Below the pieces are notes generated by a model. The model saw only the letters and a program-made list of their open reading frames with translations, searched no databases and was not told the origin of the DNA. Below, piece by piece: positions 49,461-59,184 of a stretch of DNA of 64,000 bases (its first letter is position 1; each line of letters begins with the position of its first letter). The DNA is from Mycetocola_A sp015752285 (GTDB lineage: Bacteria; Actinomycetota; Actinomycetes; Actinomycetales; Microbacteriaceae): NCBI RefSeq assembly GCF_015752285.1, contig NZ_JADOUY010000001.1, positions 620,001-684,000 of the forward strand, read 5' to 3'. The position numbers and the translations under genes are program-made.

Positions 49461-50048
49461 ATGTCCCGTCCAGTCGATCGCGAGAAATACGAGTCGAAGC
49501 GCTCGGCCATTGTCAGAGCAGCCTCAGGACAGTTCGCGACGCATGGCTACCAGCGGTCGACCACCGCAGGGATATGTCGCGAAGCGGGCATCTCTTCGGG
49601 CACGTTCTTCCACTACTTCGGGAGCAAGCTCGAGGCGCTCGTTGCTGTTCTCGAATCGGGATGTGAGGATCTTCGAACCCACCTGACGAACACAGAGCAG
49701 GCGGCATCGGGGCTCGCGGCGGTGATGAGCTACGCGACCGCCGTCGCAGCCGAGATGGGAGAGGATTCTTACCCCATCTTCGTCGCCGGCCTCGCAGGAG
49801 TTGAGTCAGAACCGCGGGTCGCAGCAGCTCTCGAGACAGAGTCGGGTCTGGTGACCGAGTTTCTCGCCCGGAACGTCGAGACGGGTCAACAGCGCGGAGA
49901 AATTCGTGAGGACGTTCCGGCGCTCGAACTCACCAGGTGGGTGTCGTGGCTCCTTGACGGTGCTTCTCAGGCAGCTGCGATGGGCGAGTCGCCGCAGGCG
50001 TCTCAGGTCCATGGTGGCGTTCGCGCCATTCTCGAGTCTTCGCGCTAA
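49461..50048 (+). CDS. TetR/AcrR-family regulator
   Basis: A 195-residue regulator. HTH about 14-60: IVRAASGQFATHGYQRSTTAGICREAGISSGTFFHYFGSKLEAL. Helical ligand domain with VSWLLDGASQAAAMG at its end. Divergent from the CPBP protease gene with an 18-base palindrome between. Ligand unknown. Confidence 0.9.
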   Translation: MSRPVDREKYESKRSAIVRAASGQFATHGYQRSTTAGICREAGISSGTFFHYFGSKLEALVAVLESGCEDLRTHLTNTEQAASGLAAVMSYATAVAAEMGEDSYPIFVAGLAGVESEPRVAAALETESGLVTEFLARNVETGQQRGEIREDVPALELTRWVSWLLDGASQAAAMGESPQASQVHGGVRAILESSR

Positions 50049-50114
50049 GGCCTTAGGCCGGAGGCCGACGAGCTCGGCGCCGGTAGCAATCCGTCGGATC
50101 ATCCATGTAGCATT

Positions 50115-50126
50115 GTCCTAACATTA
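50115..50126. promoter_or_regulatory. GntR operator in front of the iol operon
   Basis: GTCCTAACATTA lies 49 bases before the chosen iolC start. The identical 12 bases occur in reverse at 59364-59375 in front of the sugar transporter. AT-rich core TAACATTA, an imperfect TAA/TTA palindrome as bound by HutC-type GntR proteins. Confidence 0.78.
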
Positions 50127-50174
50127 ACTCCAATGTCGGGGGTGGACCCGCTGGAAGGATTCGGTTCGGGACCC

Positions 50175-51143
50175 ATGAATGAGCACCAAGCACGTCAGGA
50201 TCTGATCGCGATCGGTCGCGTCGGCGTCGATCTCTATCCGCTGCAGGACGGTGTCGGACTCGAGGATGTGGACACGTTCGGCAAGTACCTCGGGGGAAGT
50301 GCCGCCAACGTCACCGTGGCCGCCGCCAGGCACGGACGTTCGGCCGCACTGATCTCCGCCGTGGGAGACGACCCGTTCGGCCGCTACGTCCGACGCGAAC
50401 TGGACAGGCTTGGCGTCAGCAACCGGTATGTCGCCGTGAACGACGAGTTCCCCACTCCGGTGACCTTCTGCGAGATCTTTCCTCCAGACGATTTTCCGCT
50501 GTACTTCTACCGCAAGCCCAAGGCCCCCGATCTGACCATTACGTCGGAATCACTCGACCTGGATGCCATCCGCGACGCGACCATCTACTGGTCGACGGTC
50601 ACCGGTCTCTCCGAGGAACCCAGCCGCAGCGCGCATCACTCCGCGTGGGCCGCTCGCGCCCGACGCCCGCTGACGATCCTCGACCTCGACTACCGACCCA
50701 TGTTCTGGGCGTCGGTCGAGGACGCCCGCGAGCAGGTCTCGCTGGCGCTGGACCAGGTGACTGTCGCAGTGGGCAACCGTGAAGAGTGTGAGGTCGCCGT
50801 CGGCGAGAGCGACCCGCACCGGGCCGCTGACGCGCTGCTGGACCGCGGGCTCGACCTGGCGATCGTGAAACAGGGGCCAAAGGGCGTGCTGGCCAAGACC
50901 CGCGACCAGTCCGTCGAAGTTCCGCCGTTCCCCATCGATGTCATCAACGGCCTGGGGGCAGGCGACGGCTTCGGCGGCGCCCTGTGCCACGGCCTCGTCG
51001 AGGGCTGGGACCTGGAACGCATCCTGAGCTTCGCCAACGCCGCCGGTGCTCTCGTCGCATCACGCCGCGAGTGCTCCACAGCAATGCCGACGACCGCCGA
51101 GGTCGAACACCTACTGCAGGGAACCACCAATGTCACAGCTTAG
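50175..51143 (+). CDS. iolC: 5-dehydro-2-deoxygluconokinase (IolC)
   Basis: A 322-residue PfkB/ribokinase-family kinase: DLIAIGRVGVDLYPLQDGVGLEDVDTFGKYLGGSAANVTVAAARHG (substrate half, GGSAxN), and the ATP/catalytic DVINGLGAGDGFGGALCHGLVEGW with the GAGD base. The iol context gives the reaction: phosphorylates 2-deoxy-5-keto-gluconate. The ATG at 50175 was chosen because conservation begins there; an ATG at 50133 would add 14 unlikely residues. First gene of the operon, overlapping the next by 14 bases. Confidence 0.9.
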   Translation: MNEHQARQDLIAIGRVGVDLYPLQDGVGLEDVDTFGKYLGGSAANVTVAAARHGRSAALISAVGDDPFGRYVRRELDRLGVSNRYVAVNDEFPTPVTFCEIFPPDDFPLYFYRKPKAPDLTITSESLDLDAIRDATIYWSTVTGLSEEPSRSAHHSAWAARARRPLTILDLDYRPMFWASVEDAREQVSLALDQVTVAVGNREECEVAVGESDPHRAADALLDRGLDLAIVKQGPKGVLAKTRDQSVEVPPFPIDVINGLGAGDGFGGALCHGLVEGWDLERILSFANAAGALVASRRECSTAMPTTAEVEHLLQGTTNVTA

Positions 51144-52062
51144 AGACGGGCGCCTTCTCACGGCGGGCCAGTTCGAGGCGTTGCGCGACACCAGGGCGCA
51201 TCGACCGGAAGACGTGCGCATCGCGCTCCGCAACCGCCGGCGCCGGGACTCGCTCCTCGCCGAAGACGGACGCCTCTTCATCATCGCGGCCGACCACCCG
51301 GCGCGGGGAGCCCTCGGAGTGCGCAGCGACCAGATGGCCATGGCCGACCGCTATGACCTGCTCGACCGGCTCGCGCTCGCCCTGTCCCGCCCCGGCGTCG
51401 ACGGGCTGCTCGCCACCCCGGACATCGTCGACGACCTCGCCACGCTCGGGGTGCTCGACGACAAGATCGTCGTCGGGTCGATGAACCGCGGCGGGCTGAG
51501 CGGCGCGAGCTTCGAGATGGACGACCGTTTCACCGCCTATGACATCGACGCGATCAAACGCGACGGCCTCGACTTCGCCAAGACGCTGTTGCGCATCGAT
51601 CTCGAGGATGCCGGTTCGGTCGCCACGATCGAATCCACCGCGCGGGCGGTCGATGAGGCAGCGCTCGCCAAGGTGCCGATCATGCTCGAGCCGTTCCTCA
51701 GCGCCAGACGCGACGGCCGCGTTCTCAACGACCTCAGCCCGCAGGCCGTCATCCGGTCGGTTTCGGTGGCATCCGGGTTGGGCAACTCATCTGCGTACAC
51801 CTGGATGAAACTGCCGGTCGTCGACGAGATGGAACGCGTGATGGCGTCGACCACCATGCCGACCCTGCTGCTCGGCGGCGACCCGCAAGGCGCACCGGAT
51901 GCGACATTCACCAGGTGGCAGCATGCGCTCGCCCTTCCCGGGGTGCGCGGACTCGTCGTCGGACGCACCCTCGTGTACCCGCAGGACGGCGACGTTGCAT
52001 CCGCGGTCGACCAGGCTGCCCAGCTCGTGCACGGCCGCGCCCTCTCCCCCGCTCTTCAGTGA
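51130..52062 (+). CDS. Cgl0159-type (beta/alpha)8 aldolase-family protein
   Basis: A 310-residue TIM barrel of the DeoC/LacD/Fba aldolase fold: LLAEDGRLFIIAADHPARGALGV, DGLLATPDIVDDLATLGVL, DGLDFAKTLLRIDLEDAGSV (Lys of the barrel), VPIMLEPFLS, YTWMKLPV, PTLLLGGDP and LPGVRGLVVGRTLVYP. In Corynebacterium glutamicum the homolog (Cgl0159) sits between iolC and iolA, exactly as here. It is a good candidate for the 6-phospho-5-dehydro-2-deoxygluconate aldolase step, since no iolJ is present. Translation is coupled to iolC. Confidence 0.88.
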   Translation: MSQLRDGRLLTAGQFEALRDTRAHRPEDVRIALRNRRRRDSLLAEDGRLFIIAADHPARGALGVRSDQMAMADRYDLLDRLALALSRPGVDGLLATPDIVDDLATLGVLDDKIVVGSMNRGGLSGASFEMDDRFTAYDIDAIKRDGLDFAKTLLRIDLEDAGSVATIESTARAVDEAALAKVPIMLEPFLSARRDGRVLNDLSPQAVIRSVSVASGLGNSSAYTWMKLPVVDEMERVMASTTMPTLLLGGDPQGAPDATFTRWQHALALPGVRGLVVGRTLVYPQDGDVASAVDQAAQLVHGRALSPALQ

Positions 52063-52091
52063 TCCAGAACCGAAACGAAAGAACAGCTCAG

Positions 52092-53603
52092 ATGACGAAC
52101 ACCTCCAACTCAAGCCTGCCCGTCGTTCCGCACTGGATCGCTGGTGCAGAACACCTCGGTTCGAACGAGCGCACCGCGCCCGTCTTCGACCCAGCGCTCG
52201 GCGCGGTCACGAAAAAGGTGTCGCTCGCGAACGCCGCCACGATCGACGCCGCCGTCGCCTCGGCCAAGGCCGCATACCCGGCCTGGCGCGACCTGTCACT
52301 GACCCGGCGCCAGGCGGTGCTCTTCAGGTTCCGCGAGTTGCTCGACTCACGCAAGGGCGAACTGGCCGAGATCATCACGGCAGAGCACGGCAAGGTGCTC
52401 TCCGATGCCCTCGGCGAGATCAGCCGTGGCCAGGAGGTCGTCGAGTTCGCGACCGGCCTCGCGCACCACCTCAAGGGCGAGTACTCCGAGCAGGTCTCGA
52501 CCGGCATCGACGTCTACTCCCTGCGCCAGCCCCTCGGTGTCGTCGGCATCATCAGCCCGTTCAACTTTCCGGCCATGGTGCCGATGTGGTTCTTCCCCAT
52601 AGCCATCGCCGCCGGTAACACCGTCATCCTCAAACCGAGCGAGAAGGACCCGTCTGCGGCTCTCTGGCTCGCCGAGCTGTGGAAGGAAGCCGGACTCCCA
52701 GATGGTGTCTTCACCGTGCTGCACGGCGACAAGGAGGCCGTCGACGGCCTCCTCACCCACCCGGATGTGAAGGCCATTTCCTTCGTCGGATCGACCCCGA
52801 TCGCCCGCTACGTCTACGAGACGGGAACCTCACACGGCAAGCGCGTCCAGGCACTCGGTGGGGCCAAGAACCACATGCTCGTGCTCCCGGACGCCGACCT
52901 CGACCTCGTCGCAGACAGCGCCATCAACGCCGGTTTCGGGTCAGCCGGTGAGCGGTGCATGGCCATCTCGGTCGTGGTCGCCGTCGAACCGGTCGCCGAC
53001 CCGCTGATCGAGAAGATCACCGAACGGATGTCGGCACTCACCATCGGCGACGGTCGCCGCTCCTGCGACATGGGACCGCTCATCACCGAGCAGCACCGCG
53101 ACAAGGTGGCGTCGTACATCGAAATCGCACAGGCCGACGGGGCGACGATCGTCGTCGACGGCCGGGGTATCACGGTGGACGGGAATGAGAACGGATTCTG
53201 GCTCGGCCCAACGCTGCTCGACAACGTGCCGACGACATCGAAGGCATACACAGAGGAGATCTTCGGTCCGGTCCTCGCGGTCGTGCGGGTGCCCAGCTAC
53301 GACGCGGGTGTCGAGCTGATCAACTCCGGCGCCTTCGGCAACGGAACCGCGATCTTCACCAACGACGGTGGTGCCGCACGCCGGTTCCAGAACGAGATCG
53401 AGGTCGGCATGATCGGCATCAACGTTCCGATCCCCGTTCCGGTCGCCACCTTCAGCTTCGGCGGCTGGAAGGACTCCCTGTTCGGCGACACCAAGGCGCA
53501 CGGAGCAGAGGGAGTTCGCTTCTTCACCCAGCAGAAGGCGGTCACGTCGCGCTGGCTCGACCCGAGCCATGGTGGAATCAACCTCGGGTTCCCCCAGAAC
53601 TAG
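52092..53603 (+). CDS. iolA: Methylmalonate-semialdehyde/malonate-semialdehyde dehydrogenase (CoA-acylating)
   Basis: A 503-residue aldehyde dehydrogenase of the MmsA/IolA type: PFNFPAMVPMWFFPIAIAAG, ISFVGSTPIARYVYE, ALGGAKNHMLVLPDADLD, and catalytic Cys in FGSAGERCMAISVVV. The GGAKNH segment and the C-terminal FSFGGWKDSLFGDTKAHGAEGVRFFTQQKAVTSRW are hallmarks of the CoA-dependent enzyme, which makes acetyl-CoA from malonate semialdehyde. The start has a moderate ribosome site (GAAAGAACAGCTC). Confidence 0.92.
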   Translation: MTNTSNSSLPVVPHWIAGAEHLGSNERTAPVFDPALGAVTKKVSLANAATIDAAVASAKAAYPAWRDLSLTRRQAVLFRFRELLDSRKGELAEIITAEHGKVLSDALGEISRGQEVVEFATGLAHHLKGEYSEQVSTGIDVYSLRQPLGVVGIISPFNFPAMVPMWFFPIAIAAGNTVILKPSEKDPSAALWLAELWKEAGLPDGVFTVLHGDKEAVDGLLTHPDVKAISFVGSTPIARYVYETGTSHGKRVQALGGAKNHMLVLPDADLDLVADSAINAGFGSAGERCMAISVVVAVEPVADPLIEKITERMSALTIGDGRRSCDMGPLITEQHRDKVASYIEIAQADGATIVVDGRGITVDGNENGFWLGPTLLDNVPTTSKAYTEEIFGPVLAVVRVPSYDAGVELINSGAFGNGTAIFTNDGGAARRFQNEIEVGMIGINVPIPVPVATFSFGGWKDSLFGDTKAHGAEGVRFFTQQKAVTSRWLDPSHGGINLGFPQN

Positions 53604-53632
53604 AGCACGGTACGAGACCGATGGAGGCTGGC

Positions 53633-54562
53633 GTGCAGGAACGCAATGAGTGGTTCTTTACGAGAGGTGCGCTCTCTCGCGACGGCTGGGAGTCCGTGGT
53701 CGACGACACACTTCCTGGCTGGACCCACACGGGGATCCGGGTGGCTGAGCTCGCTGCCGGTGACGAGCGCCTGCTCAGCGAGCCCGGTGTCGAGCGCCTG
53801 ATCGTTCCGCTCGCCGGGTCGTTCACCGTCAGCCACTCGACGACGGCCGACGCGCCTGAGATCGTCACCGAACTCGAAGGCAGGGCATCGGTGTTCGATG
53901 GCCCCACCGATGTTCTCTACCTCCCGGTCGACTCGCGAGCCGTCCTCAGCGGTGTCGGGCGGGTCGCCGTCGCAGAAGCACCGGCCACCGTAGCCAAGCC
54001 GGCTCGACACATCCGTCGACCCGAGGTCCCGGTCGAGCTGCGCGGGGCCGGTCGGTCCAGTCGCCAGGTGCACAACTTCGGGACCCCTCAGGCCCTCGAC
54101 GCCGACCGGTTCATCGTGTGCGAGGTCATCACCCCCGCCGAGAACTGGTCGTCGTACCCGCCGCACAAACACGACACGCTCGTCGCAGGCGAGGAGTCAC
54201 GGCTCGAGGAGATCTACTACTTCGAGACCGCGGTCTCACGCGGACTGCAGGCACCCGAGTCCGCCGACCCCTTCGGCTATCTGCGGGCTTACTCGTCGGA
54301 TGCCGGCGCGATCGACACGCTCGCCGAGGTTCGCACAGGAGACATCGGCCTGGTTCCGCACGGCTGGCACGGCCCGTGCGCCGCAGCGCCCGGGTACGAC
54401 CTCTACTATCTCAACGTGATGGCCGGTCCGGATCCCGAGCGGGTCTGGAGCATCTCGGACGACCCCGCCCACGGCTGGGTCCGCGACACCTGGGAGGGGC
54501 AGGAGTTCGATGCCCGGCTTCCGTACGAACGAACCGAACCCGCACCGGGAGGACTGCAGTGA
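53633..54562 (+). CDS. iolB: 5-deoxy-glucuronate isomerase (IolB)
   Basis: A 309-residue cupin-fold isomerase: RAELAAGDER-like start, GVERLIVPLAGSFTV, FDGPTDVLYLPVDSRA, and the metal-binding region NWSSYPPHKHDT with EEIYYFET. It converts 5-deoxy-glucuronate to 2-deoxy-5-keto-gluconate. Start GTG because GGAGG sits 5 bases upstream of it; an ATG 12 bases earlier lacks a good site. Ends with a 4-base GTGA overlap with iolD. Confidence 0.93.
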   Translation: MQERNEWFFTRGALSRDGWESVVDDTLPGWTHTGIRVAELAAGDERLLSEPGVERLIVPLAGSFTVSHSTTADAPEIVTELEGRASVFDGPTDVLYLPVDSRAVLSGVGRVAVAEAPATVAKPARHIRRPEVPVELRGAGRSSRQVHNFGTPQALDADRFIVCEVITPAENWSSYPPHKHDTLVAGEESRLEEIYYFETAVSRGLQAPESADPFGYLRAYSSDAGAIDTLAEVRTGDIGLVPHGWHGPCAAAPGYDLYYLNVMAGPDPERVWSISDDPAHGWVRDTWEGQEFDARLPYERTEPAPGGLQ

Positions 54563-56457
54563 CCACGAAGCGCATGACAGTGAGCCAGGCGCTCATCGAG
54601 TTTCTCGCCCACCAGTGGACCGTCGACGGCGACCACCGTGAACGCACCATCGCCGGAACCTTCGGGATCTTCGGCCACGGCAACGTCGCCGGGGTCGGGC
54701 AGGCGCTCAAGCAGCTGAACACGCAGGAGCCCGGCCTGATGCCGTATTACCAGGCCCGAAACGAACAGGCCATGGTGCACCAGTCCGTCGGCTACGCCCG
54801 CATGCGCCGCCGTCTCGGAACGATGGCCAGCGCGGCATCCGTCGGGCCCGGCGCCACCAACATGCTCACCGGCGCTGCCCTCGCGACGACCAACCGTCTG
54901 CCTGCCCTGCTACTGCCGAGCGACACGTTCGCGACCCGCGTCGCAGACCCGGTGCTGCAACAACTCGAGCTCCCGCACGACATCGGTCTCACCGTGAACG
55001 ATGCATTCCGCCCGCTCTCGCGCTTCTTCGATCGCGTTCAGCGGCCCGAGCAGCTCTACTCGGTCGCCCTCTCGGCGATGCGGGTACTCACGGACCCCGC
55101 TGAAACCGGTGCGGTGACGATCTCCCTGCCCGAAGATGTTCAGGCCGAAGCGCTCGACGTCCCCCTCGAGTTCCTCGCCGACCGCGAATGGCACCTGCGC
55201 CGCCCGCTCCCGGAACGCGGGGCACTCGATCGCGCGATGGCAGCGATCCTCGGCGCGAAGGCTCCGCTCATCGTGGCCGGAGGCGGCGTTCTGTATTCCG
55301 CCGCAGAAGACAAGCTCCGTCTGTTAGCGGAACTCACCGGCATCCCGGTCGCAACGACCCAGGCCGGAGGGGGCGCGATGCCCTGGGATCACGCCCAGTA
55401 CCTGGGTGGAGTCGGAGCGACAGGAACAACAGCGGCCAACCATGCGGCCGAGCAGGCCGACCTGATCATCGGAATCGGCACCCGCTACAGCGACTTCACC
55501 ACCGCGAGCCGCACGGCGTTCCAGAACCCGGATGTGCGTTTCGTCAACGTCAACGTCGCCCCGTTCGATGCCTACAAGCACGGCAGTGCGCTACCGGTGG
55601 TCGCTGACGCCCGCGAGACGATCGACGCCATGGCCGCCGCGCTCGGTCGCCACCGCATCTCGGACGGATACGCCGACCAGCTGCGCCGCTGGTCATCCGA
55701 ATGGGATGCCGTCGTCGACACCGCCCTGCACCCAACAGGACGCGAGCTTCCTGGGCAGTCCGAGATCATCGGAGCGGTGCACGCCGCAAGCGACCCGCGC
55801 GATGTGGTCGTACAGGCTGCGGGATCGCTCCCGGGTGACCTGCACAAACTCTGGCGGGTGCGGGATGCCCTCGGCTATCACGTCGAGTACGCATACTCAT
55901 GCATGGGGTACGAAATCCCCGGTGGGATGGGTGTTCGCCGTGCGGCTCCCGACCGCGACGTTCTCGTGATGGTGGGCGACGGCTCGTATCTGATGATGCA
56001 CAGCGAACTCGTCACCGCTGTGGCCGAGGGGCTCAAGATCATCGTTGTGCTCATCCAGAACCACGGCTTCGCGTCGATCGGGCACCTGTCCGAAACCGTC
56101 GGCTCCGAACGATTCGGAACGAAATACCGCTCATACGACCCCGACACGCAGAGCTTCGATGGGCACACCGTCCTCCCGATCGACCTCGCCGCCAACGCCC
56201 GCAGCTACGGCATCGACGTTCTCGATGTGGAACCGGGGCCGGATGTCACTGGTCGACTGTTCGACGCCGTCACCCGCGCGAAGGCATCACCCACCACCAC
56301 GGTGATCCATGTGCAGTCCGACCCACTGCTCTACGGTCCTGACGGAGCCGGCTGGTGGGATGTTCCTGTCGCCGAAGTGTCCGAACTCGACAGCACCCAG
56401 GCGGCTCGATCCGTCTATGTCGAGCAGCGGGCCAAACAACGCCCCCTCCTCGGCTGA
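54559..56457 (+). CDS. iolD: 3D-(3,5/4)-trihydroxycyclohexane-1,2-dione hydrolase (IolD)
   Basis: A 632-residue thiamine-diphosphate enzyme. ThDP pyrophosphate loop VMVGDGSYLMMHSELVTAVA (GDG..., about 470-490), conserved Glu in QARNEQAMVHQSVGYAR (about 62-78), and the central domain with GGGVLYSAAEDKL. Full length for IolD. Hydrolyses the ring of 3D-(3,5/4)-THcHDO to 5-deoxy-glucuronate. GTG start overlapping iolB's stop (GTGA); a later ATG at 54574 is the alternative. Confidence 0.94.
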   Translation: MTTKRMTVSQALIEFLAHQWTVDGDHRERTIAGTFGIFGHGNVAGVGQALKQLNTQEPGLMPYYQARNEQAMVHQSVGYARMRRRLGTMASAASVGPGATNMLTGAALATTNRLPALLLPSDTFATRVADPVLQQLELPHDIGLTVNDAFRPLSRFFDRVQRPEQLYSVALSAMRVLTDPAETGAVTISLPEDVQAEALDVPLEFLADREWHLRRPLPERGALDRAMAAILGAKAPLIVAGGGVLYSAAEDKLRLLAELTGIPVATTQAGGGAMPWDHAQYLGGVGATGTTAANHAAEQADLIIGIGTRYSDFTTASRTAFQNPDVRFVNVNVAPFDAYKHGSALPVVADARETIDAMAAALGRHRISDGYADQLRRWSSEWDAVVDTALHPTGRELPGQSEIIGAVHAASDPRDVVVQAAGSLPGDLHKLWRVRDALGYHVEYAYSCMGYEIPGGMGVRRAAPDRDVLVMVGDGSYLMMHSELVTAVAEGLKIIVVLIQNHGFASIGHLSETVGSERFGTKYRSYDPDTQSFDGHTVLPIDLAANARSYGIDVLDVEPGPDVTGRLFDAVTRAKASPTTTVIHVQSDPLLYGPDGAGWWDVPVAEVSELDSTQAARSVYVEQRAKQRPLLG

Positions 56458-56486
56458 CCCTCGTCGCTCCACCCAGAAAGGCACCC

Positions 56487-57500
56487 ATGCTTACCTTCGC
56501 CCTCATCGGCGCCGGCCGGATCGGCAACGTCCATGCCGCCAACGTCGCCGGCCACCCCGGCGCACGACTCGGCGTCGTCGTCGACCCGGTCCCCGGTGCA
56601 GCCGATCGACTCGCCGAGCCGTTCGGTGCCCGGTCGTCGACAGACATCGCGGATGCTTTCGCTGACGGCATCGATGCGGTCATCGTCGGTTCGCCCACCC
56701 CGTTCCACGTCGAGCACATCCTCGCTGCTGTTGCGGCGGGCAAAGCCGTGCTCGTCGAGAAGCCGGTGGACCTCAGCCTCGCACGTGTCGACGAGTGCAT
56801 CGCCAGCGTGGGCGCAGCTGGCAACCGGGTCATGGTCGGATTCAACCGGCGCTTCGATCCCGGCGTTAACGAACTGATCGAGCGGGCCAGAAACGGTGAG
56901 GTCGGGCCGGTGCGTCAGCTCACCATCATCAGCCGCGACCCCGCCGGGCCGCCCCTGTCGTACATCGCCCAGTCCGGTGGCATCTTCCGTGACATGGCGA
57001 TCCACGACCTCGACCTGGCGCGCGCTGTGCTCGGCGACTTCGTCGAGGTCGAAGCGTTCGGCCAGCGCTCGGACCCCGCCCTCGAAGAGTTCGGCGACTT
57101 CGACGGAGCGGTCACGACCCTCCGGACGGCTGACGGAGCGATCGCGACCATCGTGAACTCCCGCTTCTGCGCAACCGGCTACGACCAGCGGCTCGAGGCA
57201 TTCGGACCACTGGGTTCGCTCGAGACCGCGAACCACCGCGAGACCTCTGTCGTGTTCAACTCCCAGGCGGGCTCGACGAGCCGCCAGTTCCAGAACTTCT
57301 TCCTCACCAGATACGCCGCCGCGTACCGAGCGGAGCTCGATCACTTCATCACGTCGATCACGGCCGGGACTACTCCTCTTCCCGGCCTCGCCGACGGGCG
57401 CGCCGCACTCCTGCTGGCCGATGCAGCGACCGCGAGCGCCACCCAGGGAGCTCGAGTCGCCATCGATGTCGCGACCGTCGGGGCGGGGGCACGCTCATGA
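56487..57500 (+). CDS. iolG: Inositol 2-dehydrogenase (IolG)
   Basis: A 337-residue Gfo/Idh/MocA dehydrogenase: FALIGAGRIGNVHAANVAGHPG (NAD loop), VLVEKPVDLSLARVDECI with catalytic Lys, FNRRFDPGVNELIERARNG, and GGIFRDMAIHDLDLARAVLG (Asp and His of the active site). Oxidises myo-inositol to 2-keto-myo-inositol, the first pathway step. Start ATG after AGAAAGG. Overlaps the iolE-type gene by 4 bases. Confidence 0.93.
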   Translation: MLTFALIGAGRIGNVHAANVAGHPGARLGVVVDPVPGAADRLAEPFGARSSTDIADAFADGIDAVIVGSPTPFHVEHILAAVAAGKAVLVEKPVDLSLARVDECIASVGAAGNRVMVGFNRRFDPGVNELIERARNGEVGPVRQLTIISRDPAGPPLSYIAQSGGIFRDMAIHDLDLARAVLGDFVEVEAFGQRSDPALEEFGDFDGAVTTLRTADGAIATIVNSRFCATGYDQRLEAFGPLGSLETANHRETSVVFNSQAGSTSRQFQNFFLTRYAAAYRAELDHFITSITAGTTPLPGLADGRAALLLADAATASATQGARVAIDVATVGAGARS

Positions 57501-58360
57501 GGATCGCCGGAGCTCCGATCAGCTGGGGCGTGTGCGAGGTGCCTGACTGGGGCGTCCAGCTGGCACCAGACCGCGTTCTGCGCGAAATGCGCGAGCTGGG
57601 ACTCGGTGCCACCGAGTTCGGCCCGCAGGGCTGGCTTCCCGAGGAGCCGCTCGAACGCAGCGCGATGCTGCGCGAGGCCGGTCTGCAGGCGGTCGGAGCA
57701 TTCGTTCCCGTGCTGCTGCACGACCCCGACCATGACCCGGTTCCCGGAGTCAGCCGAGAGCTCGACGCCTTCGAAGCGGCCGGCGGCGACACCCTCGTTC
57801 TTGCCGCAGCGACAGGTTCTGACGGATATGACGCCCGCCCCACGCTCACAGATGAGCAGTGGCAGACACTGTTCACCAATCTCGATCGCCTGGTCGACCT
57901 CGCGGTGAGCCGTGGCATCCGCCCCACCCTCCACCCCCACGTCGGAACCCTCGTCGAGACCCGCGACGATGTGTCTCGTGTTCTCGCCGGCTCGAAGGTT
58001 CCGCTGTGCCTCGACACCGGGCACCTTCTCATCGGCGGTACCGACCCGGTGGAGCTGGCGCGTGAGCACCCCGAGCGCATCACCCACGTGCACGCCAAGG
58101 ACGTGTCGAAGGCGATTGCCGAGCGGGTGCGGTCGGGCGAGATCTCCTACACGGATGCCGTGAGACAGGGCATCTACGTGCCGCTCGGTACCGGAGATGT
58201 CGACTTCGCGACGATCGTCGACGTGCTCACCCAGGCCGGCTACGACGGCTGGTACGTGCTCGAGCAGGACACCATCCTGACCGAGCAGCCGGCAGAGGAC
58301 GGCGGCCCGATCGGCGACGTCGCGACATCGATGAGCTACCTGCGGTCGCTGGCGAACTGA
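57497..58360 (+). CDS. iolE: myo-Inosose dehydratase (IolE)-type TIM-barrel protein
   Basis: A 287-residue sugar-isomerase-like TIM barrel: MRIAGAPISWGVCEVPDWGVQLAPDRVLREMRELGLGATEFGPQG, TLHPHVGTLVE, VPLCLDTGHLLIGG, ITHVHAKDV, and YVLEQDTIL; the His, Glu and Asp residues bind the metal. The position in the operon and the N-terminal pattern fit IolE, which dehydrates 2-keto-myo-inositol; an IolH-like role cannot be excluded. Last gene; 33 bases to the convergent gntR. Confidence 0.85.
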   Translation: MRIAGAPISWGVCEVPDWGVQLAPDRVLREMRELGLGATEFGPQGWLPEEPLERSAMLREAGLQAVGAFVPVLLHDPDHDPVPGVSRELDAFEAAGGDTLVLAAATGSDGYDARPTLTDEQWQTLFTNLDRLVDLAVSRGIRPTLHPHVGTLVETRDDVSRVLAGSKVPLCLDTGHLLIGGTDPVELAREHPERITHVHAKDVSKAIAERVRSGEISYTDAVRQGIYVPLGTGDVDFATIVDVLTQAGYDGWYVLEQDTILTEQPAEDGGPIGDVATSMSYLRSLAN

Positions 58361-58393
58361 CGGCGGTCGCCACCGCTCACCCGACTGGGAGGA

Positions 58394-59155
58394 TCAGCGG
58401 TCGACGAGGGTGATCTCGAACGAGTAGAGATCGGGGCGGTAGCAGTGCCGCCCGAATTCGACGGCCCGGCCAGAGTTGTCGAATGCCGTGCGATTCATCG
58501 TCAGCACCGCCGAGCGCTCCGGCATGTCGAGCAGACGGGCCTCCTCCGCAGTCGCCTGGCGGGCGCCGATGGTCTGCTTGGCGACACGCATGTTGACACC
58601 CTTGCTGCGCAGGATCTTGTAGAGGCCGTGGCGGGTGAGGCTGTCGGTGTCGATGTTCGCGAACGGCTCCGGGAGCGTGTTCTCGAGCAGCGCCAGCGGA
58701 ACTCCGTCGGCGAGTCGCAGGCGACGGATGAAGAGGGTCGGGCTACCGACCTCGATGCCGAGGAGCTCAGCGGCGGCTTCGTCGGCGACGCGCTTCTCAG
58801 CCGAGAGCAACTGGGTCTGCGGCGACTGGCCACTCCGCTCGAGGTCTTCGAACAGGCTCGTGAATTCGACGTTGCGAGTGACCCGGCCATGGACCACCTG
58901 GGTTCCCACCCCGCGGCGACGGACGAGAAGACCCTTGTCGACGAGTTCCTGGATGGCCCGACGAATTGTCGGGCGTGACAGGCCCAAGCGCTCACCGAGC
59001 GCGACCTCGTTCTCGAGACGCGAGCCCGGCGGGAGTGTTCCGTCGGTGATTGCGCGTTCGAGGCTCGAGGCCACCTGATAGTAGAGCGGTATCGGCCCCG
59101 ACCTGTCGATGTCGAGGAACAGCTCTTCTGGCAGCGCCTGTTCCGCTTGAGCCAC
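58394..59155 (-). CDS. GntR/HutC-family regulator with UTRA domain
   Basis: A 253-residue regulator. Winged HTH at about 18-85 (IPLYYQVASSLERAITDGTLPPGSRLENEVALGERLGLSRPTIRRAIQELVDKGLLVRRRG) and a UTRA effector domain (about 100-250: EEARLLDMPERSAVLTMNRTAF, GRHCYRPDLYSFEITL). GTG start set by AAGGGGGA a few bases upstream. Convergent with the iol operon and divergent from the transporter. A 12-base site before both iolC and the transporter makes this the inferred inositol-responsive regulator. Confidence 0.9.
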   Translation of the reverse strand: MAQAEQALPEELFLDIDRSGPIPLYYQVASSLERAITDGTLPPGSRLENEVALGERLGLSRPTIRRAIQELVDKGLLVRRRGVGTQVVHGRVTRNVEFTSLFEDLERSGQSPQTQLLSAEKRVADEAAAELLGIEVGSPTLFIRRLRLADGVPLALLENTLPEPFANIDTDSLTRHGLYKILRSKGVNMRVAKQTIGARQATAEEARLLDMPERSAVLTMNRTAFDNSGRAVEFGRHCYRPDLYSFEITLVDR

Positions 59156-59184
59156 ATTTCCCCCTTGAATCGGCTGGACCGTAT

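Noticed and set aside
50133..50174. Upstream ATG (50133) as the iolC start
   Set aside because: It would place the operator only 7 bases away and adds 14 residues with no family support; 50175 fits the kinase N-terminus better.
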